From Dehalococcoidia bacterium SM23_28_2 (GTDB taxonomy: Bacteria; Chloroflexota; Dehalococcoidia; SM23-28-2): a stretch of 12,009 nucleotides of DNA. A program made the translations under genes and the position numbers. The notes under the pieces were generated by a model. It was not told where the DNA came from and searched no databases. It worked only from the letters and a program-made list of their open reading frames with translations. The stretch is taken from the NCBI GenBank assembly GCA_001303545.1, contig LJUA01000039.1, positions 1 to 12,009 on the forward strand, in the 5' to 3' direction. Shown here one piece after another: positions 1 to 7,110 of this stretch (positions within the stretch are counted from its first letter, which is position 1; every line of letters begins with the position of its first letter).

Positions 1-114
1 TTCAGCGCTTCCCGCCTGCGCCTGATTCAGTCGGGGCAGTTGCAGCTTTATGGGGCTGCCATTTTTCTGGGGATTGTGGCTATTGTGGCCGGTATTCTGA
101 TCGCGAATCCGTAG
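1..114 (+). CDS. nuoL: NADH-quinone oxidoreductase subunit L, C-terminal end (partial)
   Basis: Only the last 37 codons are in the window; the frame is open from base 1 and closes at TAG (112-114). The visible peptide is a short polar stretch (SRLRLIQSGQLQLYG) followed by one strongly hydrophobic segment, which resembles the final transmembrane helix of NuoL, where an Arg/Gln-rich stretch precedes the last helix. NuoL is the distal antiporter-like, proton-translocating subunit of complex I. The assignment rests on this short match plus position, since nuoM and nuoN follow directly in the usual L-M-N order. The stop is 12 bp before the nuoM start, so the genes are co-transcribed. Too little is present to test catalytic residues. 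Confidence 0.75.
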   Translation, partial: FSASRLRLIQSGQLQLYGAAIFLGIVAIVAGILIANP

Positions 115-126
115 GGGAGAGCGACT

Positions 127-1590
127 GTGCTATCGTTCATCGTTTTCTTCCCGCTGCTAGGGGTCGCTATCATCGCCCTCCTTCCGAGGGAGCGAGAGCG
201 CGACTCCCGCTGGGTGGCGGCCGGCGCAGCGTTCGTCGTGCTTGTTGCCTCCCTGGCCCTCTTCGCTGCCTTCGATCGCGATGAGGCCGGCTTCCAGTTC
301 GTGCAGAGCCACACCTGGATCAGCGGCGACATCGCCCACTTCGACGTGCAGTACCTGCTTGGCGTCGACGGCCTGGGCATAGCCATGGTGGTGCTCACCG
401 CCCTTTTGGGCCTGGTGGCCGTGCTCATCTCCTGGCGGATCGAGCTGCGGCCCAAGGAGTACTTCGCCTGGCTGCTGCTGCTGGAGACGAGCCTTTTGGG
501 CGTATTCACCTCCTTGGACTTACTGCTCTTCTTCATCTTCTGGGAGATCGAGCTGATCCCCATGTACTTCCTGATCTCCGTCTGGGGGACCGGCCGTAAG
601 GTCTACTCGGCCTGGAAGTACGTGTTCTTCACCTTCTTCGGCAGCGCCTTCATGCTGGTGGGCCTGCTGGTGCTGGGCTCCGCCGCCGACACCTTTGACA
701 TCAGACTCCTGAGCGAAATGGAGATCCGCGATGCCCTTGTGCCCACTCAGGTGCTTTTCTTCCTGCTGATCTTCGGGTTCGCCATCAAGCTGCCGGTGTT
801 CCCCTTCCATACCTGGCTCCCGGACGCCCATACGGACGCTCCGACGGCGGTGAGCGTGATGCTGGCGGGGGTGCTCCTGAAGATGGGCGGCTACGGCATG
901 CTGCGCATCTGCCTGAGCATCCTCCCCGACGTGGCCCGCGATGCCAGCGTTTGGCTGGCCGCCTTCGGGGTGGTGAACATCCTCTACGGCGCGCTGGTCA
1001 CCATGATGCAGACCGATCTTAAGCGGCTGATCGCTTACAGCAGCATCAGCCACATGGGCTATGTGCTGGTGGGGATCTCTGCCCTGGGGCAGGTGGGCCT
1101 GACAGGGGCGGGCATGCAGATGTTCACTCACGGCCTGATCACCGGACTCCTCTTCGTCGTGGTGGGGTTGGTCTACGACCGCGCCCACACTCGCCAGATC
1201 GGCGAGCTGTCCGGCCTGGCTCACCAGATGCCGATGATCGCTGTGGTCATGGTCATCGCTGGCCTGGCGTCGCTGGGCCTGCCGAGCATGGCTGGCTTCG
1301 TGTCGGAGGCGATGGTCTTCCTGGGCACCTTTGGCAAGCACGGCGGGCTGACCGTCCTGGCGGTTATCGGCATCCTGCTGACGGCGGGCTACATCCTGTG
1401 GATGATCCAGCGGGTGTTCCTGGGCGAGCGCTCGCCTCGCTGGGATGGTCTGGGCGACGCCACCGCCTGGTGGGAGCGAACAGCCCTGGTGGCGATGGTG
1501 GCCGTCATCTTTCTCATCGGTATCTATCCGGCGGTGCTGGCCGATGTCATCGAGACCGGCGTGCAGCCGATCGTAGGAAGGCTGGCCTGA
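127..1590 (+). CDS. nuoM: NADH-quinone oxidoreductase subunit M
   Basis: Encodes a 487-residue polytopic membrane protein (about 14 hydrophobic segments), normal for NuoM, one of three antiporter-like subunits that move protons in the membrane arm of complex I. Hallmarks seen: FWEIELIPMYFLI around 138-150, with Glu140 matching the essential helix-5 glutamate; KLPVFPFHTWLPDAHTDAP from Lys221, the helix-7 lysine; LLKMGGYG with Lys252, the helix-8 lysine; and the quinone-oxidoreductase signature MQTDLKRLIAYSSISHMG at 294-311. Residue roles come from knowledge of the family. The start is GTG, with GGGGAGA (114-120) six bases upstream and no better in-frame start. It lies 12 bp after nuoL and 1 bp before nuoN, so it is part of the nuo operon. 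No residue expected for function appears to be missing. Confidence 0.97.
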   Translation: MLSFIVFFPLLGVAIIALLPRERERDSRWVAAGAAFVVLVASLALFAAFDRDEAGFQFVQSHTWISGDIAHFDVQYLLGVDGLGIAMVVLTALLGLVAVLISWRIELRPKEYFAWLLLLETSLLGVFTSLDLLLFFIFWEIELIPMYFLISVWGTGRKVYSAWKYVFFTFFGSAFMLVGLLVLGSAADTFDIRLLSEMEIRDALVPTQVLFFLLIFGFAIKLPVFPFHTWLPDAHTDAPTAVSVMLAGVLLKMGGYGMLRICLSILPDVARDASVWLAAFGVVNILYGALVTMMQTDLKRLIAYSSISHMGYVLVGISALGQVGLTGAGMQMFTHGLITGLLFVVVGLVYDRAHTRQIGELSGLAHQMPMIAVVMVIAGLASLGLPSMAGFVSEAMVFLGTFGKHGGLTVLAVIGILLTAGYILWMIQRVFLGERSPRWDGLGDATAWWERTALVAMVAVIFLIGIYPAVLADVIETGVQPIVGRLA

Positions 1591-1591
1591 G

Positions 1592-3055
1592 ATGGACCAA
1601 CTGGCTAGCGTCGACCGCCTGGGGCCAGAGCTGATCCTGCTGGCCTTCGCGGGCATCATCGTGCTCACCGACCTGGTGGTGCAGCGCCGATGGCTGGTGG
1701 TGGGCAGCAGCCTGCTGGCGGTGGCCGGCTCGCTCATCTGGGCGGGAACGCTGGTGGCCCGCGACATGGAGGGCAGCGCCTTCAACGGGCTGCTGGTGGT
1801 GGACAACTTCTCACTCTTCTTCAATTTCCTCTTCGCCGGCATCGCCGCTGTGGTCATCCTGGCTTCCATCGACTACAGCGAGCGGTTTAGCCGCTACCAG
1901 GCCGAGTACTATGCGCTCATCCTGGTCTCGGCGGCGGGAATGATGCTCCTGGCCTCCACCGTCGACCTCATCGCTATATTCGTTGTCCTGGAGCTGACCA
2001 GCATCTCGCTGTACGTCCTGGTGGCCTTCCTCAAGGACGTGCGCTCCAGCGAGGCCGGTCTGAAGTATCTCCTGCTGGGTGCCCTGAGCGCCGCTGTCAC
2101 CCTCTACGGCATGGCCATTCTCTTCGGCCTGTCAGGAAGCACCAGCCTGGCCGACATAGGGGACGTGGTGGCGGCGGCCAACGACGACACACGGGCAGCG
2201 CTGGTGATGGCGACGGTCTTCCTGGCAGCCGGTCTGGGGTTCAAGATGGCTGCGGTGCCCTTCCAGATGTGGGTGCCCGACGTCTACGAGGGCGCTCCCA
2301 CGCCGGTCACCGCCTACCTGTCGGTGGGCAGCAAGGCGGCGGGCTTCGCGGTGGTCATGCGCATCTTCTTTGAGGCCCTGGGCGACCACTCGATCAGCGG
2401 CGACTGGTCGAACATGTTTGCCGCCATCGCCGCCATCTCCATGAGTTTGGGCAATCTGGTAGCCATCAGCCAGAGCAACATCAAGCGAATGCTGGGGTAC
2501 AGCTCCATCGCCCAGGCGGGCTACCTGCTGGTGGGCTTGGCGGCCATCTCCGCTGCCGAAGGCGAGCTCAGCCTGGGAGGCAGCGGCGTCATCTTCTTCC
2601 TGGCCGCCTACGCCTTCACCAACCTGGGAGCGTTCGTCGCCGTCATCGCCATCTCCAACCGGATCAACAGCGACGATATAGGCGACTACGCGGGCATGTT
2701 TCGCAGAGCGCCTCTCCTCGCGCTGTGCCTTACCCTCTGCCTGGTGTCCCTGACCGGCATCCCCCCGACGGCGGGCTTCGTAGCCAAGGTATACATCTTC
2801 AACGCCGCCGTTCAGAGCGACCTGGTCTGGCTGGTCATCGTGGGTGTGCTCAACAGCGTGGTGTCCGCCTACTACTACCTGCGGGTGGTCCTCCAGATGT
2901 ACCTGGAGGCTCCGCCCAGCGAGGAGCGCGTCTCCGCCGGGCCCTCTCTCGGCCTGGCGATGGCCATTGCCAGCGGCGGCGTCCTGTTCATCGGCATCCT
3001 TCCCTTCCCCCTGCTGGAGGTCTCGGAGACGGCGGCCAGGGTGTTCGGCAGCTAG
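1592..3055 (+). CDS. nuoN: NADH-quinone oxidoreductase subunit N
   Basis: Encodes a 487-residue integral membrane protein, the third antiporter-like subunit of complex I. The charged residues expected along the proton path are all visible: Glu134 in VVLELTSISLYVLVAF, Lys158 in GLKYLLLGALSAA, Lys218 in GFKMAAVPFQMWVPDVYEG, Lys248 in SVGSKAAGF and Lys399 in GFVAKVYIF. The SNIKRMLGYSSIAQAGYLL segment (295-313) is the NuoN version of the family signature. Start ATG is one base past the nuoM stop, with AGGAAGG (1575-1581) inside the end of nuoM as ribosome binding site, so translation is probably coupled. As the last subunit gene in the usual nuo order it likely ends the operon. I see no strong intrinsic terminator in the 48 bp after it, so some read-through into ybeY is possible. 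Confidence 0.97.
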   Translation: MDQLASVDRLGPELILLAFAGIIVLTDLVVQRRWLVVGSSLLAVAGSLIWAGTLVARDMEGSAFNGLLVVDNFSLFFNFLFAGIAAVVILASIDYSERFSRYQAEYYALILVSAAGMMLLASTVDLIAIFVVLELTSISLYVLVAFLKDVRSSEAGLKYLLLGALSAAVTLYGMAILFGLSGSTSLADIGDVVAAANDDTRAALVMATVFLAAGLGFKMAAVPFQMWVPDVYEGAPTPVTAYLSVGSKAAGFAVVMRIFFEALGDHSISGDWSNMFAAIAAISMSLGNLVAISQSNIKRMLGYSSIAQAGYLLVGLAAISAAEGELSLGGSGVIFFLAAYAFTNLGAFVAVIAISNRINSDDIGDYAGMFRRAPLLALCLTLCLVSLTGIPPTAGFVAKVYIFNAAVQSDLVWLVIVGVLNSVVSAYYYLRVVLQMYLEAPPSEERVSAGPSLGLAMAIASGGVLFIGILPFPLLEVSETAARVFGS

Positions 3056-3068
3056 AAGCTCTCTCCTC

Positions 3069-3097
3069 TTGAACGGCTCTGTAGCGGGTGCTAGCAT
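3069..3097 (+). promoter_or_regulatory. Possible sigma70-type promoter for ybeY, leaderless arrangement
   Basis: TTGAAC (3069-3074, 5/6 to the -35 consensus), a 17-bp spacer, then TAGCAT (3092-3097, 4/6 to the -10 consensus). A start site about 7 bases past the -10 would fall on the ATG of ybeY (3104), and no Shine-Dalgarno sequence precedes that ATG. This is a pattern match only. Confidence 0.35.
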
Positions 3098-3103
3098 GCC
3101 AGC

Positions 3104-3589
3104 ATGGCTGACCGCCGGTCCTCTCGTCTCGCTCACCGCATAGACGTCCAGGTCGCTCGGCCCTTCCGCTCGGCGCTGCGGGCGCCCTGGCTGAGGCGGA
3201 TCGCTCGCCAGGTGTTGGCGGCCGAGGGCGTAGGCGCCTGCGAGCTGGGCGTGGTCATCAGCGACGAGGCCACCGTCCGCGAGCTGAACAGCCGCTATCG
3301 CGGCCTCGATGAGCCGACGGACGTTCTCTCCTTCGACCTTGGCGAGGAAGGTGACACGCCCTTCGCCCTGCCGCCGGGCGAGGCCGCTCCTCTGGGTGAG
3401 GTGATCATCTCCTATCCGACGGCGCTGCGGCAGGCCGAGGAGCAGGGCCACAGCGTGGAGGCCGAGGTGGCCCACCTGCTGGTGCACGGCATCCTTCACC
3501 TGCTGGGCTACGACCATCTGGAGGCAAAGGACGAGCGGGCCATGCGCCAACGGGAGGAAGAGATCTTAGGGGCCTTGGATCTAGAATGA
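3104..3589 (+). CDS. ybeY: Endoribonuclease YbeY (16S rRNA maturation factor)
   Basis: Encodes a 161-residue protein of the UPF0054/YbeY family, a zinc-dependent single-strand endoribonuclease involved in 16S rRNA 3'-end maturation and ribosome quality control in the cytoplasm. The signature HGILHLLGYDH lies at 128-138, with the three metal-binding histidines at 128, 132 and 138. Upstream is the other conserved block, LNSRYRGLDEPTDVLSF (61-77). Length is typical (about 150-170). ATG 3104 is the only reasonable start, since no other in-frame start lies before the conserved core, yet no Shine-Dalgarno sequence is visible. The gene may be read from a leaderless message or by read-through from nuoN 48 bp upstream. 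In many bacteria ybeY sits with phoH and era; here it lies between the nuo operon and dnaX. The stop is 7 bp before the dnaX -35 box. Confidence 0.95.
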   Translation: MADRRSSRLAHRIDVQVARPFRSALRAPWLRRIARQVLAAEGVGACELGVVISDEATVRELNSRYRGLDEPTDVLSFDLGEEGDTPFALPPGEAAPLGEVIISYPTALRQAEEQGHSVEAEVAHLLVHGILHLLGYDHLEAKDERAMRQREEEILGALDLE

Positions 3590-3596
3590 ATTTCTT

Positions 3597-3624
3597 TTGA
3601 CAATGCTCGGCGCTAGTCTATAAT
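3597..3624 (+). promoter_or_regulatory. Consensus sigma70-type promoter of the dnaX-ybaB-recR-recO unit
   Basis: TTGACA (3597-3602) and TATAAT (3619-3624) are both perfect matches to the housekeeping consensus, separated by 16 bp. The site lies between the ybeY stop and the dnaX start in the only sizeable gap of this stretch (67 bp). The predicted start site is near 3631, giving a leader of about 26 bases before the TTG codon of dnaX. Confidence 0.85.
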
Positions 3625-3656
3625 GGCCTCGAGAGCTAGAGTTTCGCGGTGGTTTC

Positions 3657-5375
3657 TTGAGCAGCAGTAGTAACAGCGAAGTCCTTTATCGTAAGTGGCG
3701 TCCCCAGTCTTTCTCTGAGTTGGTGGGCCAGGACCCCATCACCCAGACGGTGCGCAACTCGCTGTCCAGCGGCCGGGTGGCCCACGCCTATCTCTTCTGC
3801 GGCCCTCGTGGCACAGGCAAGACCAGCATGGGCCGTCTTCTGGCCAAGGCGGCGAACTGCCTCCAGCCAGCCGACGGCGAGCCCTGCAACACCTGCGATT
3901 CCTGCCAATCCTACCTCGAAGGGCGGGCGATGGACCTAGTGGAGATGGATGCCGCCAGCAATCGGGGCATCGAGGAGATCCGCAAGCTGCGCGATCGGGT
4001 GGGCCTGGCGCCCATGGCTGGTCGCTACAAAGTGTACCTGGTGGACGAGGTGCATATGCTCACCGCCGAGGCCTACAATGCCCTCCTCAAGACGCTGGAG
4101 GAGCCGCCGCCTCACATCATCTTCATCCTGGCCACCACCGAATCCCACAAGGTGCCTGCCACCATCATCTCGCGCTGTCAGCGGTTCGACTTCCACCGCC
4201 TGCCGCTGGCGGCGGTGGTCTCTCGCCTGGAGTACATCTGCCGTCAGGAGAGCATCCAGATAGAGGAGGTTGCTCTCCAGGAGATCGCTCGCAGCGCCAG
4301 CGGCAGCCTGCGCGATGCCATCAACTTGGTGGAGCAGCTCAGCAACTACTACGGCTCGTCGCCCAGCCTGGAGCAGGTGCGCGATTCGTTGGGCCTGACC
4401 GCCGATGCCCGCGCGCGTCAGCTAGTGCGCGATCTTCTGGAAAAGGACTTATCGGCTGGACTGAAGCTCGTCGCTGCCGTGCGGGACGACGGCGTTGACA
4501 TGCGCCAGTTCCAGCGAGAGGTGGTGAACTATCTGCGCTCTCTGCTGGTGGTGAAGGCAGGGGCCGAGGACACTCTGGACCTGGCGGCGGAGGAAGTGGA
4601 GGAGATGCGTTCCCTCTCGTCTGCTGCCGCCAGTGAGGACATCCTGCGAGCGCTGCGCGGCTTCGGGCAGGCCGACTTCCGCGACGATCCTCAGTCGTCG
4701 CTACCCCTGGAGTTGGCTCTGGCCGAGCATGTGCTGGGGCCGGCCGCTCCTGCTCAAGTAGCAGCCGGCGAGGTGGAGCCCGGCACGCGACCGCCCTTCC
4801 CTTCGGGTCGCCAGGCGGCGCCGAAGCAGCCATCGAGCCTGCGGACGCGTCTCCAGGAGAAGGAGGAGCAGGCGGCCCCGCAGCCGCCGAAGACTCCTGA
4901 GCCGCCAAGCGCTGGCGAGAGTCAGCCGCCGAAGACTGCCGAGCCGCCAAGCGCGGGCGAGAGCAAGGAGACGGAGGCCGCTCCTGCGGCAGCGACGGCG
5001 GCAGGCGACGACGTTCTGCAGCGCGTTCGCCTGGCCTGCAAGGAGGCGGACAGGCGAGTGGCTGCCTATCTCAACGGTTCCTGCGAGGTGCAGTCGTTGG
5101 AGAATGGCGTTCTCGTGCTGGCATTCTATAAGCAGTTCGCCTTTCACCGAGAGAAGATCGAGGCGCCGGCCAACCGCCGTATGGTGGAAGAGGCGGCATC
5201 CCGTGTTCTGGGCCAGACCATTACCTTGGAGTGCACGGTCTGCGAGCGCCAGAGGCCGGAGGGGAAGCCAGCGATGCGCGGCGGGCATCTGGTGCAGGCG
5301 GCCCGTCAGATGGGAGCACGACCAGTTGTAGGTGGGAAGGGAGGTTCCAGTGGGGAGTCGCGGGATGAATCCTAA
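3657..5375 (+). CDS. dnaX: DNA polymerase III subunit tau (DnaX)
   Basis: Encodes a 572-residue AAA+ clamp-loader ATPase that loads the sliding clamp and ties together polymerase and helicase at the fork. Seen in order: YRKWRPQSF near the N terminus; Walker A GPRGTGKTS (49-57); a zinc module with Cys68, Cys77, Cys80 and Cys83; Walker B LVDEVH (128-133); sensor 1 around ATTES (159-163); the SRC arginine-finger motif (172-174); and sensor 2 GSLRD (216-220). Residues about 365-450 form a Pro/Ala/Glu-rich linker with a tandem repeat, followed by a small C-terminal domain (about 451-530). The start is taken as TTG 3657, because the family begins only a few residues before YRKWRP and no ATG or GTG lies in frame nearby; the ribosome site (GGTGG, 3648-3652) is weak. 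No poly-A slippery site for a shorter gamma form is visible. The stop overlaps ybaB by 11 bp. Confidence 0.96.
   Translation: MSSSSNSEVLYRKWRPQSFSELVGQDPITQTVRNSLSSGRVAHAYLFCGPRGTGKTSMGRLLAKAANCLQPADGEPCNTCDSCQSYLEGRAMDLVEMDAASNRGIEEIRKLRDRVGLAPMAGRYKVYLVDEVHMLTAEAYNALLKTLEEPPPHIIFILATTESHKVPATIISRCQRFDFHRLPLAAVVSRLEYICRQESIQIEEVALQEIARSASGSLRDAINLVEQLSNYYGSSPSLEQVRDSLGLTADARARQLVRDLLEKDLSAGLKLVAAVRDDGVDMRQFQREVVNYLRSLLVVKAGAEDTLDLAAEEVEEMRSLSSAAASEDILRALRGFGQADFRDDPQSSLPLELALAEHVLGPAAPAQVAAGEVEPGTRPPFPSGRQAAPKQPSSLRTRLQEKEEQAAPQPPKTPEPPSAGESQPPKTAEPPSAGESKETEAAPAAATAAGDDVLQRVRLACKEADRRVAAYLNGSCEVQSLENGVLVLAFYKQFAFHREKIEAPANRRMVEEAASRVLGQTITLECTVCERQRPEGKPAMRGGHLVQAARQMGARPVVGGKGGSSGESRDES
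4881..4964 (+). repeat. 42-bp tandem duplication within dnaX linker
   Basis: Two adjacent 42-bp copies (4881-4922 and 4923-4964) match at 38 of 42 positions. They encode the 14-residue unit QPPKTPEPPSAGES and then QPPKTAEPPSAGES. Three of the four differences are silent, and the frame is kept. The repeat lies in the disordered Pro-rich linker between the ATPase core and the C-terminal domain of DnaX, where length changes should be tolerated. Confidence 0.9.
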
Positions 5376-5670
5376 TATGCTTCGTCAGCTCCAGCGGATG
5401 CAGGCCGAGATCTCCAAGGCTCAGCAGGAGATCGAGGAGTCCACGGTGGAAGCCAGCGCTGGCGGCGGTGTGGTCAGCGTGGTGGTCAGCGGCCAGCCCA
5501 AGGTGTGCTCGGTCAAAATCGATCCCGAGGCGGTGGATCCCGAGGACGTAGAGATGCTGGAGGACTTGATCGTCGCTGCCCTCAACGAGGCCCTGGATAA
5601 AGTGCGCGCCATGCAGGCCGAGCGGCTGGGCTCTGTGGCCGGCGGCCTGGACGTGCCAGGCCTAACCTAA
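5365..5670 (+). CDS. ybaB: YbaB/EbfC family nucleoid-associated protein
   Basis: Encodes a 101-residue small DNA-binding protein of the YbaB/EbfC family, which forms dimers on DNA and is nearly always found between dnaX and recR. The N-terminal helix (MLRQLQRMQAEISKAQQEIE) and the central sheet VEASAGGGVVSVVVSGQ followed by VKIDPE are typical, as is the helical C terminus with LNEALDKVRAMQAE. The ATG at 5365 is preferred to the in-frame GTG at 5332: GGGGAG (5352-5357) lies seven bases before the ATG, and the family begins at this point. The start lies inside the end of dnaX (11-bp overlap), implying translational coupling. The exact molecular role is not settled for the family; a part in nucleoid structure or repair is suggested by its constant neighbours. 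Confidence 0.93.
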   Translation: MNPNMLRQLQRMQAEISKAQQEIEESTVEASAGGGVVSVVVSGQPKVCSVKIDPEAVDPEDVEMLEDLIVAALNEALDKVRAMQAERLGSVAGGLDVPGLT

Positions 5671-5676
5671 TCTGCC

Positions 5677-6288
5677 ATGGACGTCACCCCTTCGGCCGCC
5701 GGGCCGGTGGTGAGGCTCATCGAGGAGTTCCACAAACTCCCGGGCATCGGCCCCAAGAGCGCTCAGCGCCTCACCTACTATCTCCTGCGCGCTCCTGAAG
5801 AGGAGGCCAGAGCCCTGGCTGAGGCCATCCTGGAGGTGAAGGAGAAGATCACGTTCTGTTCCGTTTGCCAGAACGTGACCGACCGCGACCCCTGCCTCAT
5901 CTGCGCCAGCTCGGAGCGCGATTCCTCCATCGTCTGCGTGGTGGAGGAGCCCCTGGACATTCTCGCTCTGGAGCGAACCCACTGCTACAAAGGGTTCTAT
6001 CATGTCCTGCACGGCGTGATCTCGCCCATGGACGGCGTGGGGCCAGAGCACCTGAAGGTGGGTGAGCTCCTGGAGCGCCTGAAGGATGGCTCGGTTCAGG
6101 AGGTGATCCTGGCCACCAACCCCAACCTGGAGGGGGAGGCCACCGCCATGTACCTCGGCCGCCTCTTGCGCCCTCTGGGGGTGCGGGTGACTCGCCTTGC
6201 GCGCGGCCTGCCCAGCGGCGCCGACCTGGAGTACGCCGACGACCTTACCCTCACCCGCGCGCTGGAGGGTCGGCAGGAGATGAGCTGA
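5677..6288 (+). CDS. recR: Recombination mediator protein RecR
   Basis: Encodes a 203-residue protein, the usual length for RecR. RecR forms a ring-shaped tetramer that with RecO (and RecF) helps load RecA on gapped, SSB-coated DNA. Seen in order: a helix-hairpin-helix with LPGIGPKSAQRL (21-32); a four-cysteine zinc finger CSVC...CLIC (Cys61, 64, 73, 76); a Toprim domain starting with VCVVEEPLDILALE (86-99) and including ATNPNLEGEATAMYL (146-160); and the C-terminal GADLEYADDLTL (181-192). The ATG follows the ybaB stop by 6 bp. No clear Shine-Dalgarno sequence is visible, which suggests reinitiation after ybaB. The dnaX-ybaB-recR order is widely conserved in bacteria and supports all three calls. 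Confidence 0.97.
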   Translation: MDVTPSAAGPVVRLIEEFHKLPGIGPKSAQRLTYYLLRAPEEEARALAEAILEVKEKITFCSVCQNVTDRDPCLICASSERDSSIVCVVEEPLDILALERTHCYKGFYHVLHGVISPMDGVGPEHLKVGELLERLKDGSVQEVILATNPNLEGEATAMYLGRLLRPLGVRVTRLARGLPSGADLEYADDLTLTRALEGRQEMS

Positions 6289-6307
6289 GCCTGGCGGGGG
6301 CTACTGG

Positions 6308-7096
6308 ATGACCACGCCGCGCATCTACAAGACGGAAGCCATCGTCCTGCGCCAGCGCAAGCTGGGGGAGGCGGGCAAGATCGTCACCCTCTATACTCCC
6401 AACTACGGCAAGCTGGACGCTGTGGCCAAAGGGGTGCGCCGACCCAAGAGTCGCCTGGCCGGCCACCTGGAGGTGCTGACCCACACGATGGTCATGCTCG
6501 CCCAGGGGCGCAATCTGGACGTCGTCAGCCAGGCCCAGGCGATGGAGAGCTTCGCCTCTCTGCGCGCCGACCTCCACCGGCTCAGCCGCGCCCTGTACGC
6601 TGTCGAGCTGGTGGACCGCTTCTCGCCGGAGGGGGCCGAGAGCTATCACGTTTTCCAGTTGCTGCTGGCGACTCTTCGGCGGTTGGCAGCGGCGAGGAAT
6701 GTGGATACCGTTCTGCGCTATCTGGAGATGGGCCTCTTGAGCCTGGCGGGCTTTCAGCCGCAGCTCGCTCACTGCGTGCGCTGCGAACGGTCTCTGCCAG
6801 CCGCGCCTAACCACTTCGGCCCTGCCGCTGGCGGTGTACTCTGTCCTTCATGCGAGCCAAAGGTTGCTGGGTCGAGGCCGCTGTCGCTGAATGCCCTGAA
6901 AGTGATGCGACTGCTTCAAAGCGGAAGCTTCGGCGAAGTCTCACGGGTAAGGATAGACCCTGGCCTCGGTCAGGAGATCGAGATGCATCTGCGGGCCTAC
7001 CTGGTCCACGTGCTGGAGCGCGATGTGCGCTCGGCTGCCTTTATCGACCGCCTGCGGCGGGAGGACTTCTGGCAGCCAGCGGGGGTATCCAGCTAG
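6308..7096 (+). CDS. recO: DNA repair protein RecO
   Basis: Encodes a 262-residue protein (typical 240-270). RecO binds single-stranded DNA and SSB, anneals complementary strands, and with RecR helps replace SSB by RecA. The N-terminal part (about 1-80) has the OB-fold features of the family: YKTEAIVLRQRKLGEAGKIV, then YGKLDAVAKGVRRPKSRLAG. The helical C-terminal part carries a zinc-binding module with CVRCE (Cys156, Cys159) and CPSCE (Cys179, Cys182), present in many though not all RecO proteins. Start ATG 6308 is 19 bp after recR, with a G-rich stretch (6293-6300) as likely ribosome site. Having recO next to its partner recR is functionally sensible; in proteobacteria recO is more often found with era. 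Confidence 0.95.
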   Translation: MTTPRIYKTEAIVLRQRKLGEAGKIVTLYTPNYGKLDAVAKGVRRPKSRLAGHLEVLTHTMVMLAQGRNLDVVSQAQAMESFASLRADLHRLSRALYAVELVDRFSPEGAESYHVFQLLLATLRRLAAARNVDTVLRYLEMGLLSLAGFQPQLAHCVRCERSLPAAPNHFGPAAGGVLCPSCEPKVAGSRPLSLNALKVMRLLQSGSFGEVSRVRIDPGLGQEIEMHLRAYLVHVLERDVRSAAFIDRLRREDFWQPAGVSS

Positions 7097-7110
7097 AAGG
7101 ACAGGCCTCT

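Noticed and set aside
520..1869. 449-residue open frame antisense to nuoM/nuoN
   Set aside because: Rich in His, Asp, Gln and Arg with no domain or hydrophobic pattern. It is the mirror of the GC-rich codons of a confident membrane-protein gene.
2132..3550. 472-residue open frame antisense to nuoN and ybeY
   Set aside because: Crosses two confident genes and an intergenic gap, with low-complexity composition and no recognisable motif.
5332..5364. GTG-initiated extension of ybaB
   Set aside because: Adds 11 residues not typical of the family, and GGGGAG sits at the right distance before the ATG at 5365.
3657..5375. Programmed frameshift in dnaX to make a gamma subunit
   Set aside because: Looked for an A-rich slippery run near the linker as in E. 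coli or Thermus; none is present in this GC-rich gene.
6850..7110. Long N-terminal extension of the FmdB-type frame
   Set aside because: Overlaps recO in another frame. The zinc ribbon starts exactly at ATG 7111, with a ribosome site just after the recO stop.
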